This document shows, in pieces, positions 51,788 to 62,617 of a stretch of DNA of 64,000 nucleotides. The stretch is from Forficula auricularia (Eukaryota; Arthropoda; Insecta; Dermaptera; Forficulidae). Numbering within the stretch: the first letter of the stretch is position 1; every line of letters begins with the position of its first letter. The position numbers and the translations under genes were made by a program. The stretch covers positions 6,589,529 through 6,653,528 of the forward strand of contig JALMQS010000102.1 of assembly GCA_024734495.1 (NCBI GenBank). Direction: 5' to 3'. The notes beneath the pieces are model-generated. The model saw only the letters and a program-made list of their open reading frames with translations, was not told the origin of the DNA and searched no databases.

Positions 51788-54148
51788 TTACCTCATCGCG
51801 TTATCAAGTGGGTCAGTAATATTATTTGTTCTCTCTTTCTGAAATAAACGTGGTCTTTTTAATCTATCAATACGATATTTATTATTGCTCCTATCTATTA
51901 CTTTTCCTAAATTTTGATCATATTCTTTAAGTCTAATTTCCGAAAAATTTGGTGTTCCCTTAGGCTTTCTCTTCTTTCTTTTCAAAAATAAAGTATTAGG
52001 TAACTTAGAGGGGTTTTCCTCTCCTGACCTCTTTTTCTTATTTTCAATATTTGTTTTAATTAATTTAAACATTAAGTCTTTTTCCTGACTATATTGATTT
52101 ATTACTTCCGAATCTATTATTTCGTTATTTATTTGTAAATTATCTCTCCCATATAAAACTTCAAACGGACTTTTTCCTATTGTTGAATGAATAGTATTAT
52201 TATACGCTTTCACTATTAAATTCATTTTTCTTTTTATGTTATAATTCTTACATTCAGTATTTTGATTAATTATTTGTAAATGTTCTAAAATTGTAGAGTG
52301 TACCCTCTCTATCGGGGAATTCGATTTTGGGTTTTCGATGCATGTATAGTGGATTTCTATATTATTTGTTCTACAAAAGCTTTTAAGTAATTCATTATTG
52401 AATTCATTTCCGGCATCGGTAATTACTTTTTGGGGTAACGGAAATCTACTAAATATTCTTTCTATTTTCCTAACAATCTCAACTGCTGTTAAATTCTTTA
52501 TATGTATTACTTCTACAAATTTCGAAAATTGGTCTACCATTGTTATGAACTTAGTTTTATATATCTCAAATACATCTATATTCACTATTTGAAATGGTTT
52601 ACTCGGGGTTTCAGTTTTATTAATATTTTTAATTGGGTTTCTCTCGTATTTTGCCTTTAAACAAATTTCACAATTATTTATATATTTCTGAATATCTTTC
52701 TTTATTGCGGGCCAATAATATTTTCTTTTTATTTCTAAATAATTTTCGGCTATACCTCTGTGATTAGTTATACCTTCATGAATATCTTTCAATATTTTTA
52801 GCCTGTGTTCTAAATCCTCAATATCTTCTAAAATCTTACTACACTTGTAAATATTTAAACTATTGAATGTTTGCTGAATTAAATTATTTAAGGGAATAAA
52901 TAATGTTTCATCTTTAAAATAGATATAAAATTTTTCCTTGCTATGTATATATTCTAGTAATATTTTCGTCAGTTCGAAATCTATTTCTTGTTTATTTATT
53001 GTAATCATTAATCTATTTTTATTATTGAATAATTTTAATTTTTCTACTTTTGTGTCATTATCATGTGAATCTAAAATAATTTGGTTTTTGAAAATATTTA
53101 CTGCTACATTTTCGAGAATTTTTATTCCTGCTACAGGGGATTCTTCCGCGGAATGTACTGTCTCTAAACCTTCATTATCATCACCAGCTGTCGCTAAAAT
53201 AGATTCTAACTCATTATTTATGATTTCATCGATTTCCATTTCGTTTATGTGTACTTCATATTTTAAATCCGACTTTAAATTATTTATTGATTGATCGTTC
53301 AATGCCACCTTACCCTCTGAATTTTTTCCATCTTTTACCCTATGTGAATACTGACATAAATTACCTATCTTTGGGGTATTTTTAATGTCTTTCCTATTTT
53401 TAATTTTTACTCTTTGGTGTGTGGGTTGATGAATTAGTTTTTCATCCCTTAACATCTGATCTTTTGTTTTCGTTAACTGGCTAACATTCTTTACCTTACC
53501 TACGTATCTTTTATTAATTATTTTATTATTTATCTCAGGTTCATTGACCTTATCATTAGTTTTATCCTTGCTAAACTTTATTTGTTTATCTACGGGTTCA
53601 TGTTTCTTTTTAACGTCTGTGGGCTCTATTTTATCATATACTATTTCCTCTTTGTCTAGGCTACTAAGTGAATCACTGTTTGTATCATCACTTTTGTGGG
53701 AAAGTTTTTTATCTATCTCGCTAATATGATATCTGAGTTTATATTTCGTATTCTCGTATGTAATTATGTCGTTCTTAAAATCCCACTCAAATTCTAACTT
53801 TTTGATTGCGTCTAACCCTATTAAAATATCAAAATCCTTATGAAAATCAATTATTAGTGTTTTTATATATTCTTTTCCTAAAAATTTTACATATGTGTAT
53901 TCAGTTATTTTCCTGGACCCATTAATAGATTTTATAAAATTATCCTCTTTAAACTTTGTATATAAATTAGCTATCTCTGGTTTTATTAAATTTACGGTAG
54001 ATCCTGTATCTATTAATACTTTTAAATTCCTCCACTCTAAATATGGTAATGATGATTTTTCGTTTATGTTGTCCCTATATTCAAAATTATTATAATTAAT
54101 TTGGGGTGTTATGTAAGTTCGTTCTCTCGGGGGCCACTTCCTAAAAAA
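51788..54148 (-). CDS. pol: Pol: protease and integrase, RT/RNase H deleted
   Basis: Reached by -1 frameshifting from gag; no ATG is needed, and the first one (53455) is internal. The frame is open throughout. Aspartic protease: 'LIDTGSTVNL' around 53990-54010. A Lys/Asp-rich linker follows, then the post-RNase H connector ('ETVHSAEESP'). Integrase: His226, His232, Cys262 and Cys265 (zinc-binding), catalytic Asp294, Asp347 and Glu383 with DD35E spacing, numbering from the ATG at 53455. The whole RT and RNase H block expected between protease and connector is absent, while the frame stays open. The protein could process gag and integrate cDNA but not make it. Confidence 0.85.
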   Translation of the reverse strand, partial: FFRKWPPRERTYITPQINYNNFEYRDNINEKSSLPYLEWRNLKVLIDTGSTVNLIKPEIANLYTKFKEDNFIKSINGSRKITEYTYVKFLGKEYIKTLIIDFHKDFDILIGLDAIKKLEFEWDFKNDIITYENTKYKLRYHISEIDKKLSHKSDDTNSDSLSSLDKEEIVYDKIEPTDVKKKHEPVDKQIKFSKDKTNDKVNEPEINNKIINKRYVGKVKNVSQLTKTKDQMLRDEKLIHQPTHQRVKIKNRKDIKNTPKIGNLCQYSHRVKDGKNSEGKVALNDQSINNLKSDLKYEVHINEMEIDEIINNELESILATAGDDNEGLETVHSAEESPVAGIKILENVAVNIFKNQIILDSHDNDTKVEKLKLFNNKNRLMITINKQEIDFELTKILLEYIHSKEKFYIYFKDETLFIPLNNLIQQTFNSLNIYKCSKILEDIEDLEHRLKILKDIHEGITNHRGIAENYLEIKRKYYWPAIKKDIQKYINNCEICLKAKYERNPIKNINKTETPSKPFQIVNIDVFEIYKTKFITMVDQFSKFVEVIHIKNLTAVEIVRKIERIFSRFPLPQKVITDAGNEFNNELLKSFCRTNNIEIHYTCIENPKSNSPIERVHSTILEHLQIINQNTECKNYNIKRKMNLIVKAYNNTIHSTIGKSPFEVLYGRDNLQINNEIIDSEVINQYSQEKDLMFKLIKTNIENKKKRSGEENPSKLPNTLFLKRKKRKPKGTPNFSEIRLKEYDQNLGKVIDRSNNKYRIDRLKRPRLFQKERTNNITDPLDNAMR

Positions 54149-54957
54149 TGATTTTCTCTTCTTTCCTGACCTGAATGATTCTGAATTGTTTGTGTGGACA
54201 TTGGGGTTTGATTAAAATATTGTGGACGTGGGGGCCTGTAATTATTATGATTTCTATAATTATTAGAGTTTTGATAACCATTTTGATAATTTTGGAAATG
54301 GGGTCTGGGTTGAAAATTCTGTCTAGGTTGAAAGTTCCTAGGTTGAAAATTTCTGTAACTTGTATTATTATAATTATTATTATTTATTTTTGGTCTGCCC
54401 TCATTTGTTAGTGCATTCGTTCTATTGAGAATGTACTCATAAACTTCATATACTGAACCTAGATTTTGTGCTAAAACCTGGCTTGCTGTGGGTTCCTTTA
54501 ATGTTTTTATAAAAATTTGTGTGGCATCTTTAGAGAATTCATTAATTAATTCGGTTTTAATATCTACTTCAATATTTCTGGCGTTTATTCGGGAATTATA
54601 CTGGGTCATTAATTTATTTATTTCTACATAATTTTTCTCGATCCCTAGATTTTTATTCGTTAAGGAAAATAATTCTATTTTAATTGTATTTTCATTCTTT
54701 GGCGATTTGAATAAGTTCCTTAATAAAATTACTAATTCGTCCCAATTTCTGACATGGTGGCCTAATATTTTATGCCTTGCGTCACCTATTATTTGATTTT
54801 TTATATGTAATAAAATTAAATTCTGTTGATCAATGGGGACTTCACTAAAATTTCTTACTATCGCCTCAGTATTTTCAATAAATTCCTCCAATAATTCAGG
54901 GGAACCGTTGTATTTAGGAATCAATTTTAAAAGTTCGGAATGGGATAATGTAGCCAT
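54109..54957 (-). CDS. gag: Gag (282 residues)
   Basis: Structural protein of the particle. The N-terminal two thirds is a helical capsid-like region ('HSELLKLIPKYNGSPELLEEFI' start). The C-terminal third is rich in Asn, Arg, Gln and Tyr with FQPR repeats and no CCHC zinc knuckle, as in 17.6/297-type errantivirus Gag. Start ATG 54957 follows a long leader. The stop at 54109-54111 is 31 nt after the slippery site, giving the usual short gag/pol overlap. No damage seen. Confidence 0.85.
   Translation of the reverse strand: MATLSHSELLKLIPKYNGSPELLEEFIENTEAIVRNFSEVPIDQQNLILLHIKNQIIGDARHKILGHHVRNWDELVILLRNLFKSPKNENTIKIELFSLTNKNLGIEKNYVEINKLMTQYNSRINARNIEVDIKTELINEFSKDATQIFIKTLKEPTASQVLAQNLGSVYEVYEYILNRTNALTNEGRPKINNNNYNNTSYRNFQPRNFQPRQNFQPRPHFQNYQNGYQNSNNYRNHNNYRPPRPQYFNQTPMSTQTIQNHSGQERRENHFLGSGPRENELT
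54142..54148 (-). promoter_or_regulatory. -1 ribosomal frameshift site (U UUU UUA)
   Basis: Minus strand TTTTTTA sits in the gag frame as T TTT TTA, the same heptamer class used by many retroviruses. Shifting back one base here enters the open pol frame. The following GC-rich stretch (GGAAGTGGCCCCCGAGAG) could slow the ribosome. Confidence 0.8.
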
Positions 54958-55775
54958 TGTTTATTCTTTTTAATTATTTATTATTTATTTAAATCTGTTA
55001 AGTCTTCCTCAAGCAATTACTATTATTTTATATTAGTATTATTTTATTTATAATATTATTTATTTATTTATTTCAACTCATGCATTAACTTTATTCATTT
55101 ACTTGTATTATTACTTTGTTTAACTTTCACAATTATTTTATTATTTTATTTCGTGCATTAACCTTTATTTATTTATTTGTATTATTACTTTGCTTAACTT
55201 TCACAATTATTTCATTATTTTATTTATTTATTTAACAATTATTCACTTATTTCATGCATTAACCTTTATTTATTTCTTTATTTAACATTTATTTATTTAT
55301 TTATCTCATGCATTAATCTCCTTTACAATTATTTATTCTATTTAATTATTTTCACAATTTTTCAATATTTTTAACAATTATTTATTTATTTTTAACGTTT
55401 AATTTATGGGCCGTGTAACAGTACGGTTGACCGGAAGGATGTCTGTTCGTTTCTAACCTTTGTGTTGTATTCTCCGCTGACGATGCTGACTGCGCCCTTG
55501 GGAAGTTTCGGCTGTATCTTCCTCAGTATTTGTGTGATGTCCCGCAGCTCGAAGTCCACTCCTCGTTAAGGCTGGTGGCTTCCTATCGCTCCGAATTGGT
55601 TGGCGATTGGCTGACGGTTGTCAACGGGTTGTCGTGGCAAGGCGACGATAGGTTTTTCGCTGGTAAACAGCTTAAAAGCTGACCGTTCGTTGGCACTGCG
55701 ACACGAACGTCGTGCGATTCCCAAATCCGAAATTTTAGGTTTTGGCCTACCGAAATCCGGGGTTTTTGGGTTTTG
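54958..55775 (-). other. 5' leader of the errantivirus-like element
   Basis: Non-coding. AT-rich with TTTA microsatellite tracts (about 55055-55400), then GC-richer (55420-55775). Small ORFs here are chance frames. Confidence 0.6.
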
Positions 55776-55792
55776 TCCTACCGACTGCGCCA
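55776..55792 (-). promoter_or_regulatory. Primer-binding site (tRNA-Ser type)
   Basis: Minus strand TGGCGCAGTCGGTAGGA begins at the last LTR base. This is the characteristic errantivirus primer site, complementary to a serine tRNA 3' end. Confidence 0.85.
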
Positions 55793-56032
55793 ATTTTATT
55801 CTTCGGTATCGTAGTTTTCAAAAAAAAACGATATGAATTTTGAATAAATTGGTTTTATTGATTAAAGTTTAAATTACAATAGGTTATACTTGGAGATTGG
55901 AGGTCTCAAGTCGAACGTGATCAAGACAAGCCTTAATGTTCCCACTGGACATCCGTCTTTATATACTAGATAACTGCTGAGTCTGTAACTCTCTCAGCGT
56001 GGGAATAGATAACAATATATCCTGACGTGACT
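55792..56032 (-). repeat. 5' LTR with promoter (241 bp)
   Basis: Minus strand carries GTATATAAAGACGG, a TATA box, at about 55962-55975 and a CAATAAAACC polyadenylation signal further on. Identical by eye to the 3' LTR. Confidence 0.9.
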
Positions 56033-56406
56033 CGCTTGTTCGACTTTTATCCAATTTGATAGCGAAGGGGAGCTGAGCGTTTGAAAACCGCGTGTTTCTC
56101 GTAAAGAGGGCATTAGGGGGGATAATTGATTTCAGCTCGACTAAACAGACACCGTGATAGTATCTGTAGTAAAGGGAAAGGGCAGAAACGGTTCTTCGGT
56201 GGGCCAGGGAGTCGAGTGAGTTGGTTAGAGCCGGGTCTCCTATTAGTTTAATTGCTCGCTTCTGAATTGCATCCATTGTAGCAAGAGAATGCTTGGAGGC
56301 ACCCCTCCACAGATGTGAGCCATATTCGAGACAGGGACGAATTTGAGCCTTATACAGTATAAAAAGTTGACTGGGAGTATAACAGCGTCTAGACCTAAAA
56401 AGGAGA
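56033..56406 (-). pseudogene. LINE copy 3, 5' part
   Basis: Continuation of 50246-50458: 'LDAIQKRAIKLIGDPALTN' to the junction. It extends upstream to the 'RRCYTPSQLL' region and stops at about 56406, its 5' truncation point. Confidence 0.9.
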
Positions 56407-57020
56407 GGTTAGAATTTTTGTCGGGCGTGAAATATTTTTGTAAAAGTTTTCTTATATAAAATTACGATAAATTTGAAAAATTCACCTTAAAATGAAGATG
56501 TGGGAGAAAGTGACCATTTCTATGTGATCTTTGTACCTATCTGCGTTTAGGAGAGGTTCGACTTAAAATTATGCCAAAAAATAACGAATTTGATTTCGCT
56601 GTCCTTTATGAAGATATAAGGTACAGATCTCTCAATTTGCGAGTCCCGCTTACTCTTTTCAGGCTTAATGATTTTTCTAGTCGTACTGGTCTAGTTTCAG
56701 TAATTTTTCATTGGACAAAATGGACCCATAAAGAAGTTTATATCCTAGAGCATATAGACCACTACATTTTATTTTATTTTGTTTAATTTGTTTTTTAAAA
56801 ACAAATTGCCGAAAAATAAATTTATTTTTAATTCATTTATCTTTTAATTTATTTTTCAATTATGTAATTTTAATAGAGTTTTTAATTAATTCTAAATTCC
56901 ATTTTAATTATCGGCAGATAACAAGTTTTGGTTTGAAATTTATTGTTTTGCCAAGTTCTCTATTTCGTTCATATCAAATTTATAGTTAGGCAAGGAGATC
57001 GTATTTTCATCTAAGTATCC
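56407..57020. other. Non-coding stretch
   Basis: A 71-codon plus-strand frame at 56571-56786 has no recognised motif; otherwise AT-rich. No gene supported. Confidence 0.4.
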
Positions 57021-57024
57021 TATA

Positions 57025-57115
57025 CAGACTGATCCCATAGATCTAAGTTAAGCAACTTGATTAGTACGGGCCAAAGAGGAACATTAGGATTCCATCTTTT
57101 AACTGCACTAGAAAT
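57025..57115 (+). repeat. 5S rRNA-like relic (possible SINE3 head)
   Basis: CTGATCCCATAGATCTAAGT then TAAGCAACTTGATTAGTACG parallels the 5S rRNA internal promoter region (TCCGATCACCGAAGTTAAGC, then GTTAGTACT) in order and spacing. The flanks diverge, so it is a 5S-derived SINE or pseudogene and not a working gene. Confidence 0.4.
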
Positions 57116-59232
57116 ACAATACACTTAAACCAGAGACAATAAAGGCTGCATTAAGTTTGTCAATAATTATATCATTTTCATAATAAATTAATCACCAGAT
57201 AATTATTAAAAATTAATTAAAACAAAGGCAGAAACGCGTATTTTGTTTAGGTTATGCAACCAAATCGACAGTTCTGGTCAACAAATGACTAATTAAAGGA
57301 AAACTGTTAATCACTACACCCGGGCTTAATTCGATTGGTCAAAATTAAGGACTAGGTCAGAACTTAATTCTGAATTGACGCTAAGACAGTCCAAAAATAA
57401 TCAAATAAAAGAATTTATTAGAACGTCATTTTCATCCTCTTAAAAAAACCTGACGATTCTGAGAATGGATCCTCCTTCTTTAAAGTTTAAAAGGGTCAAC
57501 GAAGGTGATCATTTTTCCTTCTCAGATTTTCTTTTGAAATGATTTCAGAAGCACTTGAAAACAGCTTCAGAATTAGGTATCGAAACGTTGCGCAAATTAT
57601 ATATGAGATATTTCTTCAGAATGATCAATTCTATAAAATCTTTTAATTAACAACTAAACCAACCAAGTATGCATTCTAGAATGACTATTAAATTTTAATT
57701 TAATATAGGCTTGTTAATAATACGAAGTAAGTGAAAGTCATGTGATGTGCCTTAAACCAGCGTATATTGATATTATTTTCATTTCCAATTAAGTTCGAAA
57801 CTTTGTGCACAGTGCTTAATGATAGCGGAAGCGGGTCAAAACGTTGGAAAAAAATAAATTTATTTAATTCTAGCTGCAAATAAAATCGACCTTTTTACCT
57901 GAATTTAAAATTAAAAATAATATTAATATCTTGCATTTAACTAAAGCAAAAAATTTCTGGTCCGCTAGGTACTGTATATTAATTACGAAGGTCTCGGCAT
58001 GCAAGACCAGTTCGCACTTGACATACGAAATAATAATAATACGTAATAGACCTGGATATTAATATAAAATTGTGACAATTCTGTAATATTATTTTGAGTT
58101 ATATTTTTTTGGATTGAATCGTGGGGTGTTTAACATATAATAAGTCAATGGCGAGATGCGGGACTGGTGTGGTTGGTGGTTTTGATTGATTTTAACTTTC
58201 TCTTTCAGAAGATGTTGTTAAGTTGTTGTTGTTTAGGGAGGGGAGGGCAAGTTTTGGATATTTCTCGCTAAAGTTTCTCTTTAATGTTTACGTTTAAAAA
58301 AAATCTCTTATCCAGGAAGTTTGTCTGATGAGGCGAGTTTCCTTCCCAAAGCATTCATGTTTGGTGGTGTTTTTGTCTTCTCGGTTTGTCTGATGTAAAG
58401 GCACAGGAAGGAGGAAATCTTCGACTTCTAGTTTGAGAGATCACCCAGAGAGATATCTATTTATATTTATATCGCATTTCGAACAGCTTGAATAACCACC
58501 AACTGAGAATGCGCACTACGTTCATTGTATTTTTATTTTTTTATTTTTTTATTGCTACTGGTAATTTTGTTGTATTGATTTAGAATTAAACAATCGCGAA
58601 AGTAGTATTGGCAGAGTGCACGACGAAAACGACATCTGACGGCTGCATTAAATCATGCTCTAGAGCCGTGGGAGAGGTGCTAAATGTTTATAAATTTAAT
58701 TTATTTTGCATTAATAAATAATGTAAATTTTTTTTTTAAGAAAGTGCAATACTGGTAGTGAATAAAAGATATCAAAACATACAAAGTAAGTATTGTTAAT
58801 AGTATTGTTAATAAGTAGTAAAGTTTATATTGGAATATGGCAAATGATGGTTGTAATAACATGAGATGTGTAATAATTAAAAAAAAAAAAATTAAGCTGA
58901 AAATGTATAAAATTTCCAGTCACTATTTCTGCCTGTATTTTTACACTTAACTACACAGCAACTATTATTCACCATTTTTAATATTACTTTTTATTTGTTT
59001 ACCCTGTTCGTGAGCATGATTTACCGAACATTTGAGCACAACGATCGATTCAGTTGTCCCCACCATGCACTCCGCACGGTCCCAATAGACTGGATCGGAT
59101 CTTGAAACAATATATTAGAGTAATTTCCAAACTTTAACAGAAATCATCACCTGTCTGCTCTTCTAATTCACTTTTCCAAACAGAGTAAACAGCTTTAATT
59201 TGAATACTTTTGACTGAAACCATTTGGATAAA
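57116..59232. other. Non-coding stretch
   Basis: GAAACGTTGCGC at 57583 and AAAACGTTGG at 57838, preceded by CTTCAGA- and TAATGATA-like words, recall worn hammerhead-like tails. Bases 58140-58480 are GC-richer. No gene. Confidence 0.35.
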
Positions 59233-59350
59233 GTATTTTTAATTGAAAGTAATGGAAGGCAGCCCAGAGGTAGTGAGGAAAGAAAAAATTAACACATATA
59301 AAATAAGGTGTAATTTATTGGAATCCTTCCTCCTTTCCTTTCAAACCGAC

Positions 59351-59380
59351 GTTTCGGAGGATTTTTCCCTCCTTCTTCAG
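59351..59380 (-). ncRNA. Hammerhead-like core (left arm)
   Basis: CTGAAGA (59380-59374), strong helix II GGAGG...CCTCC, GAAAC (59355-59351), then GTCGG. One extra base before helix II; no good helix I. A GUC directly follows GAAAC but leaves no loop for helix III in a monomer. Confidence 0.45.
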
Positions 59381-59447
59381 GGTTTCAAAGGGTCAATGAA
59401 TGAAACAAATAAAATGTTTCCTTCTCTCCACAGTAGTGTTCAAAAAC

Positions 59448-59477
59448 CTGAAGAAGGAGGGAAAAATCCTCCGAAAC
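59448..59477 (+). ncRNA. Hammerhead-like core (right arm)
   Basis: CTGAAGA (59448-59454), GGAGG...CCTCC, GAAAC (59473-59477), GTCGG. AAAC before and GTTT after could pair but are not in hammerhead register. Same limits as the left-arm copy. Confidence 0.45.
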
Positions 59478-59591
59478 GTCGGTTTGAAAGGAAAGGAGGA
59501 AGGATTCCAATAAATTACACCTTATTTTATATGTGTTATTTTTTCTTTCCTCACTACCTCTGGGCTGCCTTCGATTACTTTCAATTAAAAT

Positions 59592-60568
59592 TTCCACCAG
59601 TCCGTCTCTCTCCAGAGAAAATTTCGTTGCAAAAAAGTATTTTTAATATTTGTAATATTTTCATCTATCTATTCTATTACAAAACACTTGATCGTAATAT
59701 TGATCATTTTGTGGAAACGCAAAGAGCTACAACATATATAGATAGTTTGCACTCGTGATAATGTTTTCTACAGAAAAAAGTGTGTATGTACTTATGTACA
59801 CGCGTTAGAAGTTATACTTCTTTGGCGTCTGAAAAAAATTTCAAAAAACAAAACTGCATTAAAGATCGAAGAAAATATTAAAATTAATCAAAAAGGTTTT
59901 ATTTCAGTAAAAATAGCCATACAGTCAAAATAAACAATCATTAATTATCATGTGAACGAGTCAAATATATTTTTAAATATTTAAAATATTATATAAATAT
60001 ATAATTATTAAGAATTGATTATTAATATAAATAATATATTTCACATCCACACCAACTGGCTTATTGAATTTGAAAATAACAACACGTTTTGTTAGATTAC
60101 TTGTAGGTCGTTTAAAGGAATATATTATTTATTCTATTCTGTACCCAATTTCATCATGTTAATTTTTGGGACATCTGCGCGCGCAGGTCACAAATTCACT
60201 CTCATCCAAACGCACCAAAAGAAGTATAACTTCAAAAATGGTCCAATAACATCTCCGTAACTGAGACCACGCCTAGCTTGCACTTTGGGAGAATCTCGGA
60301 CAAAAATCGACAATATCATTTGATTGCTCAGATCCCCAAATTCTGCACTTGTGAGTTTTTCGTGAAAGAATTGTGGAGAGTATCGCTTCTATCACCTCAG
60401 ACTGATTTACTAAACCTGGATAGAAACAGAAAATCACTTAGAATGCTGCTCTTATAGAAACTTATTAACAAAAGTAAAAAAAAAACTTATTTGCCATCTT
60501 ATTTGCAATCTAATAAAAAGTTATAAAATCACAATATATTGTCATTTTTTTGGAAAGTATATTTACCA
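59592..60568. other. Non-coding stretch
   Basis: AT-rich, nothing recognised. Confidence 0.4.
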
Positions 60569-60571
60569 TAA

Positions 60572-61293
60572 GGGGCCTTCCATAAATTATGTCATACAGT
60601 AAGGGTGAGGGGCATCTCAGATTTGTTACAAAATGTGACAGGCGGGTCCGTGGATCTTAAAAATTGTGATGTCACAAAAGTCAAATTAAAATTTTTTTAA
60701 AATATTCAAACATATTTTTTAGATTTCAGGTTATTATTATTTCAACCCTAAAAATTTGGTAAAATAGATCTAAATAGATAAAAAATTGTAAGCAACCATT
60801 GGACTCGCCTAGCTCTTACGCAGCTTTCATTCTCCTGTGCTCAATGTGTTGTCTAAATACAGGCGCACCAACGTCAAAAATCAAGTTTAAATTCAGACTT
60901 TGGGGATTTTAATTCGTACAGTTATTTATTTATATTTTATCATTCAATATGCGAAAAAATTGATTTATCTTTAGCAAAAATACTTAAATTTTTTTTCAAA
61001 TAAATAAACCCTTTTTCTTATAATTAAAAATTTATTCCCTGAAGAATAATAGTAATAGTGAATAATATGTTAATTATATGACTAAAAATGAAGTTAAACT
61101 TAAAATATATTAAATTCCTTTAGTTGAGTTGAACTTATAAAAAAATCTCTACAATTATTAAATTATTGGGTATAAAAGTGATAGTGTGACGTCACAATAA
61201 AGAGAGGGGTCAATGAAAATATGACAGAATGTCACACAGGGGAGGGGGTCTACAAATCTTGAAATTCGTGGGACGTAATTTATGGATGGCCCC
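60572..61293. mobile_element. PIF/Harbinger-type MITE
   Basis: Inverted ends GGGGCCTTCCATAAATTATG and GGGGCCATCCATAAATTACG (reverse complement), flanked by TAA (60569-60571 and 61294-61296), the 3-bp duplication of the Harbinger superfamily. 722 bp without ORFs, so non-autonomous. Confidence 0.65.
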
Positions 61294-62280
61294 TAAGATG
61301 ACACATAAAATAGCGTTATTAAATTAAATTAATTTATTTGATTAAATGTATTACTTCAGTTTAATCTTCTAAATTGATTTAAATTATTTATTGTTTTTTT
61401 TATTTTATTTTGTTTTGTTGTTATTTATTTGTCTAATCTTGTGATCGAAGGGTAATTTTGAAGCAGCCGAGAAAGATAAAATCCTTTAATGTGTCGCAAA
61501 GGTGAGTGGAATCCTCCCGGGTTCGTAATTCACCTGGCGCAAATCCTGGTTTAATTTGGCGCATTAGCGTAACACATTAAACGAACCGACTCGCCCCGTA
61601 GAGAATCCCATTGCCAAATACACTCCCTCGCCCTGCTACCTCAGCCCCTCTCTCTTTTTTCGGTTTTCTCTCTTTCTTCTTTAACCACTGTTAAAATCAT
61701 TACATCGCCACCTTGAAAATTTATTTTTCAATTGATACTATATTTCAGATTTTATTATTTATTTATTGACGAAAATTTGAGCTAGTTAAAGAGGAATTAA
61801 ATGTATTATTTTATTTTACTATAATATTATTATTAATAGTCTTTTCTCTAATTTTTACGTAGGTTTGTTTTGTACTATACATCGGCTGTAAACAGTAGAG
61901 ATGATAGCATGTATTTTATTATTTATTATTATTATTTTTTAATCAATCAATATTTATTCTTTCATTACAGTTTTTTAAAATTATTTACATTAAATTCAGA
62001 TATGTAGCTGTATTGTATTTTTGTGATTAAATTTGTTAAGAGTAGAAAAATGATGCTTCTAAAGTTGAATGGCTAAAGTTAAATGGCTGTTCAATTTCTA
62101 GGTGCATGGCACGAGAACGAATTTGACTGGGGTCATTTATTCCCATTGCTGTCATTAAATGAAAAGCACCTCACTAGGTTGATACTTGAATCCAGTGACA
62201 TAATAGCATTTAAACTGCTTGGACAAAGTAAGAAACACTTTACTTCATAAATGTCTTTTCAAAATCGCCAGTATATCCTA
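61294..62280. other. Non-coding stretch with GC-richer block
   Basis: Bases 61440-61680 are markedly less AT-rich, with TTTGGCGCATTAGCG and a good splice donor AAAG|GTGAGT at 61497-61506. No acceptor-bounded open exon is convincing. Could be a conserved regulatory element or non-coding exon. Confidence 0.35.
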
Positions 62281-62480
62281 CTAAGCCCGGATTAACCACT
62301 AGGCAAAATAAGGGATTGCCCAGGGCCCGGAAATGACTAAATCCTGTAAATTGTAAATCAGAAATGGATATCTAATTAATAATTATTTTTAAATTTTTCG
62401 ACACCAGAATTTAATGCATGCATTTATTCAACAAAATAATGATAATCCTAAATTTTGATATTATTTAAATTTTAAAGAAT

Positions 62481-62617
62481 ATATCTACAATAACTTTGAC
62501 ATTAAGCCATGCAGGTGGAGAGAGGACATTTACACATCTTAAAATTGTAAAAAATTATTTGAGTAGTACTTATTTAAGACGGCAAAAATTAAATAATTTA
62601 TCCATGTTTGTATATTG
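62481..62617 (+). pseudogene. hAT transposase C-terminal (hATC) fragment
   Basis: One frame of 45 codons ends in TGA and reads 'LTLSHAGGERTFTHLKIVKN' then 'YLSSTYLRRQKLNNLSMF'. This matches the hAT dimerisation region (consensus like xxxxAxxERxFSxLKxIKxxLRSTMxQERLxxLxxL). The catalytic RNase H-like fold upstream is not readable. Relic only. Confidence 0.75.

Larger units (their letters stand above)
50459..56032 (-). mobile_element. Errantivirus-like (Gypsy) LTR retrotransposon, defective
   Basis: 5574 bp, flanked by a CGCT 4-bp duplication (50455-50458, 56033-56036) inside a LINE whose intact sequence (copy 2) shows the empty site. Minus-strand order: 5' LTR, serine-tRNA-type primer site, about 0.8 kb leader, gag, -1 frameshift, pol (protease, integrase), a 1-kb tail, polypurine tract, 3' LTR. 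Reverse transcriptase and RNase H are missing and no envelope gene is recognisable. I see no difference between the two LTRs, so insertion is very recent. Confidence 0.9.
59233..59591. mobile_element. Foldback element with hammerhead-like cores in both arms
   Basis: Arms of about 165 bp are near-perfect reverse complements (AATTGAAAGTAATGGAAGGC left; complement ending about 59587). Each arm contains CTGAAGA-GGAGG hairpin-GAAACGTCGG. The two ORFs across it (59243-59758 plus, 59385-59597 minus) are the same chance reading of the arms. Confidence 0.8.

Noticed and set aside
57555..57850. CTTCAGA...CGAAACGTTGCG and TAATGATA...CAAAACGTTGG as hammerheads
   Set aside because: Core bases are wrong and helix II does not form; at most old relics.
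59243..59758. 171-codon plus-strand ORF
   Set aside because: It reads through the arms of a palindrome; the minus-strand ORF at 59385-59597 gives the same peptide segment, so it is a repeat artefact.
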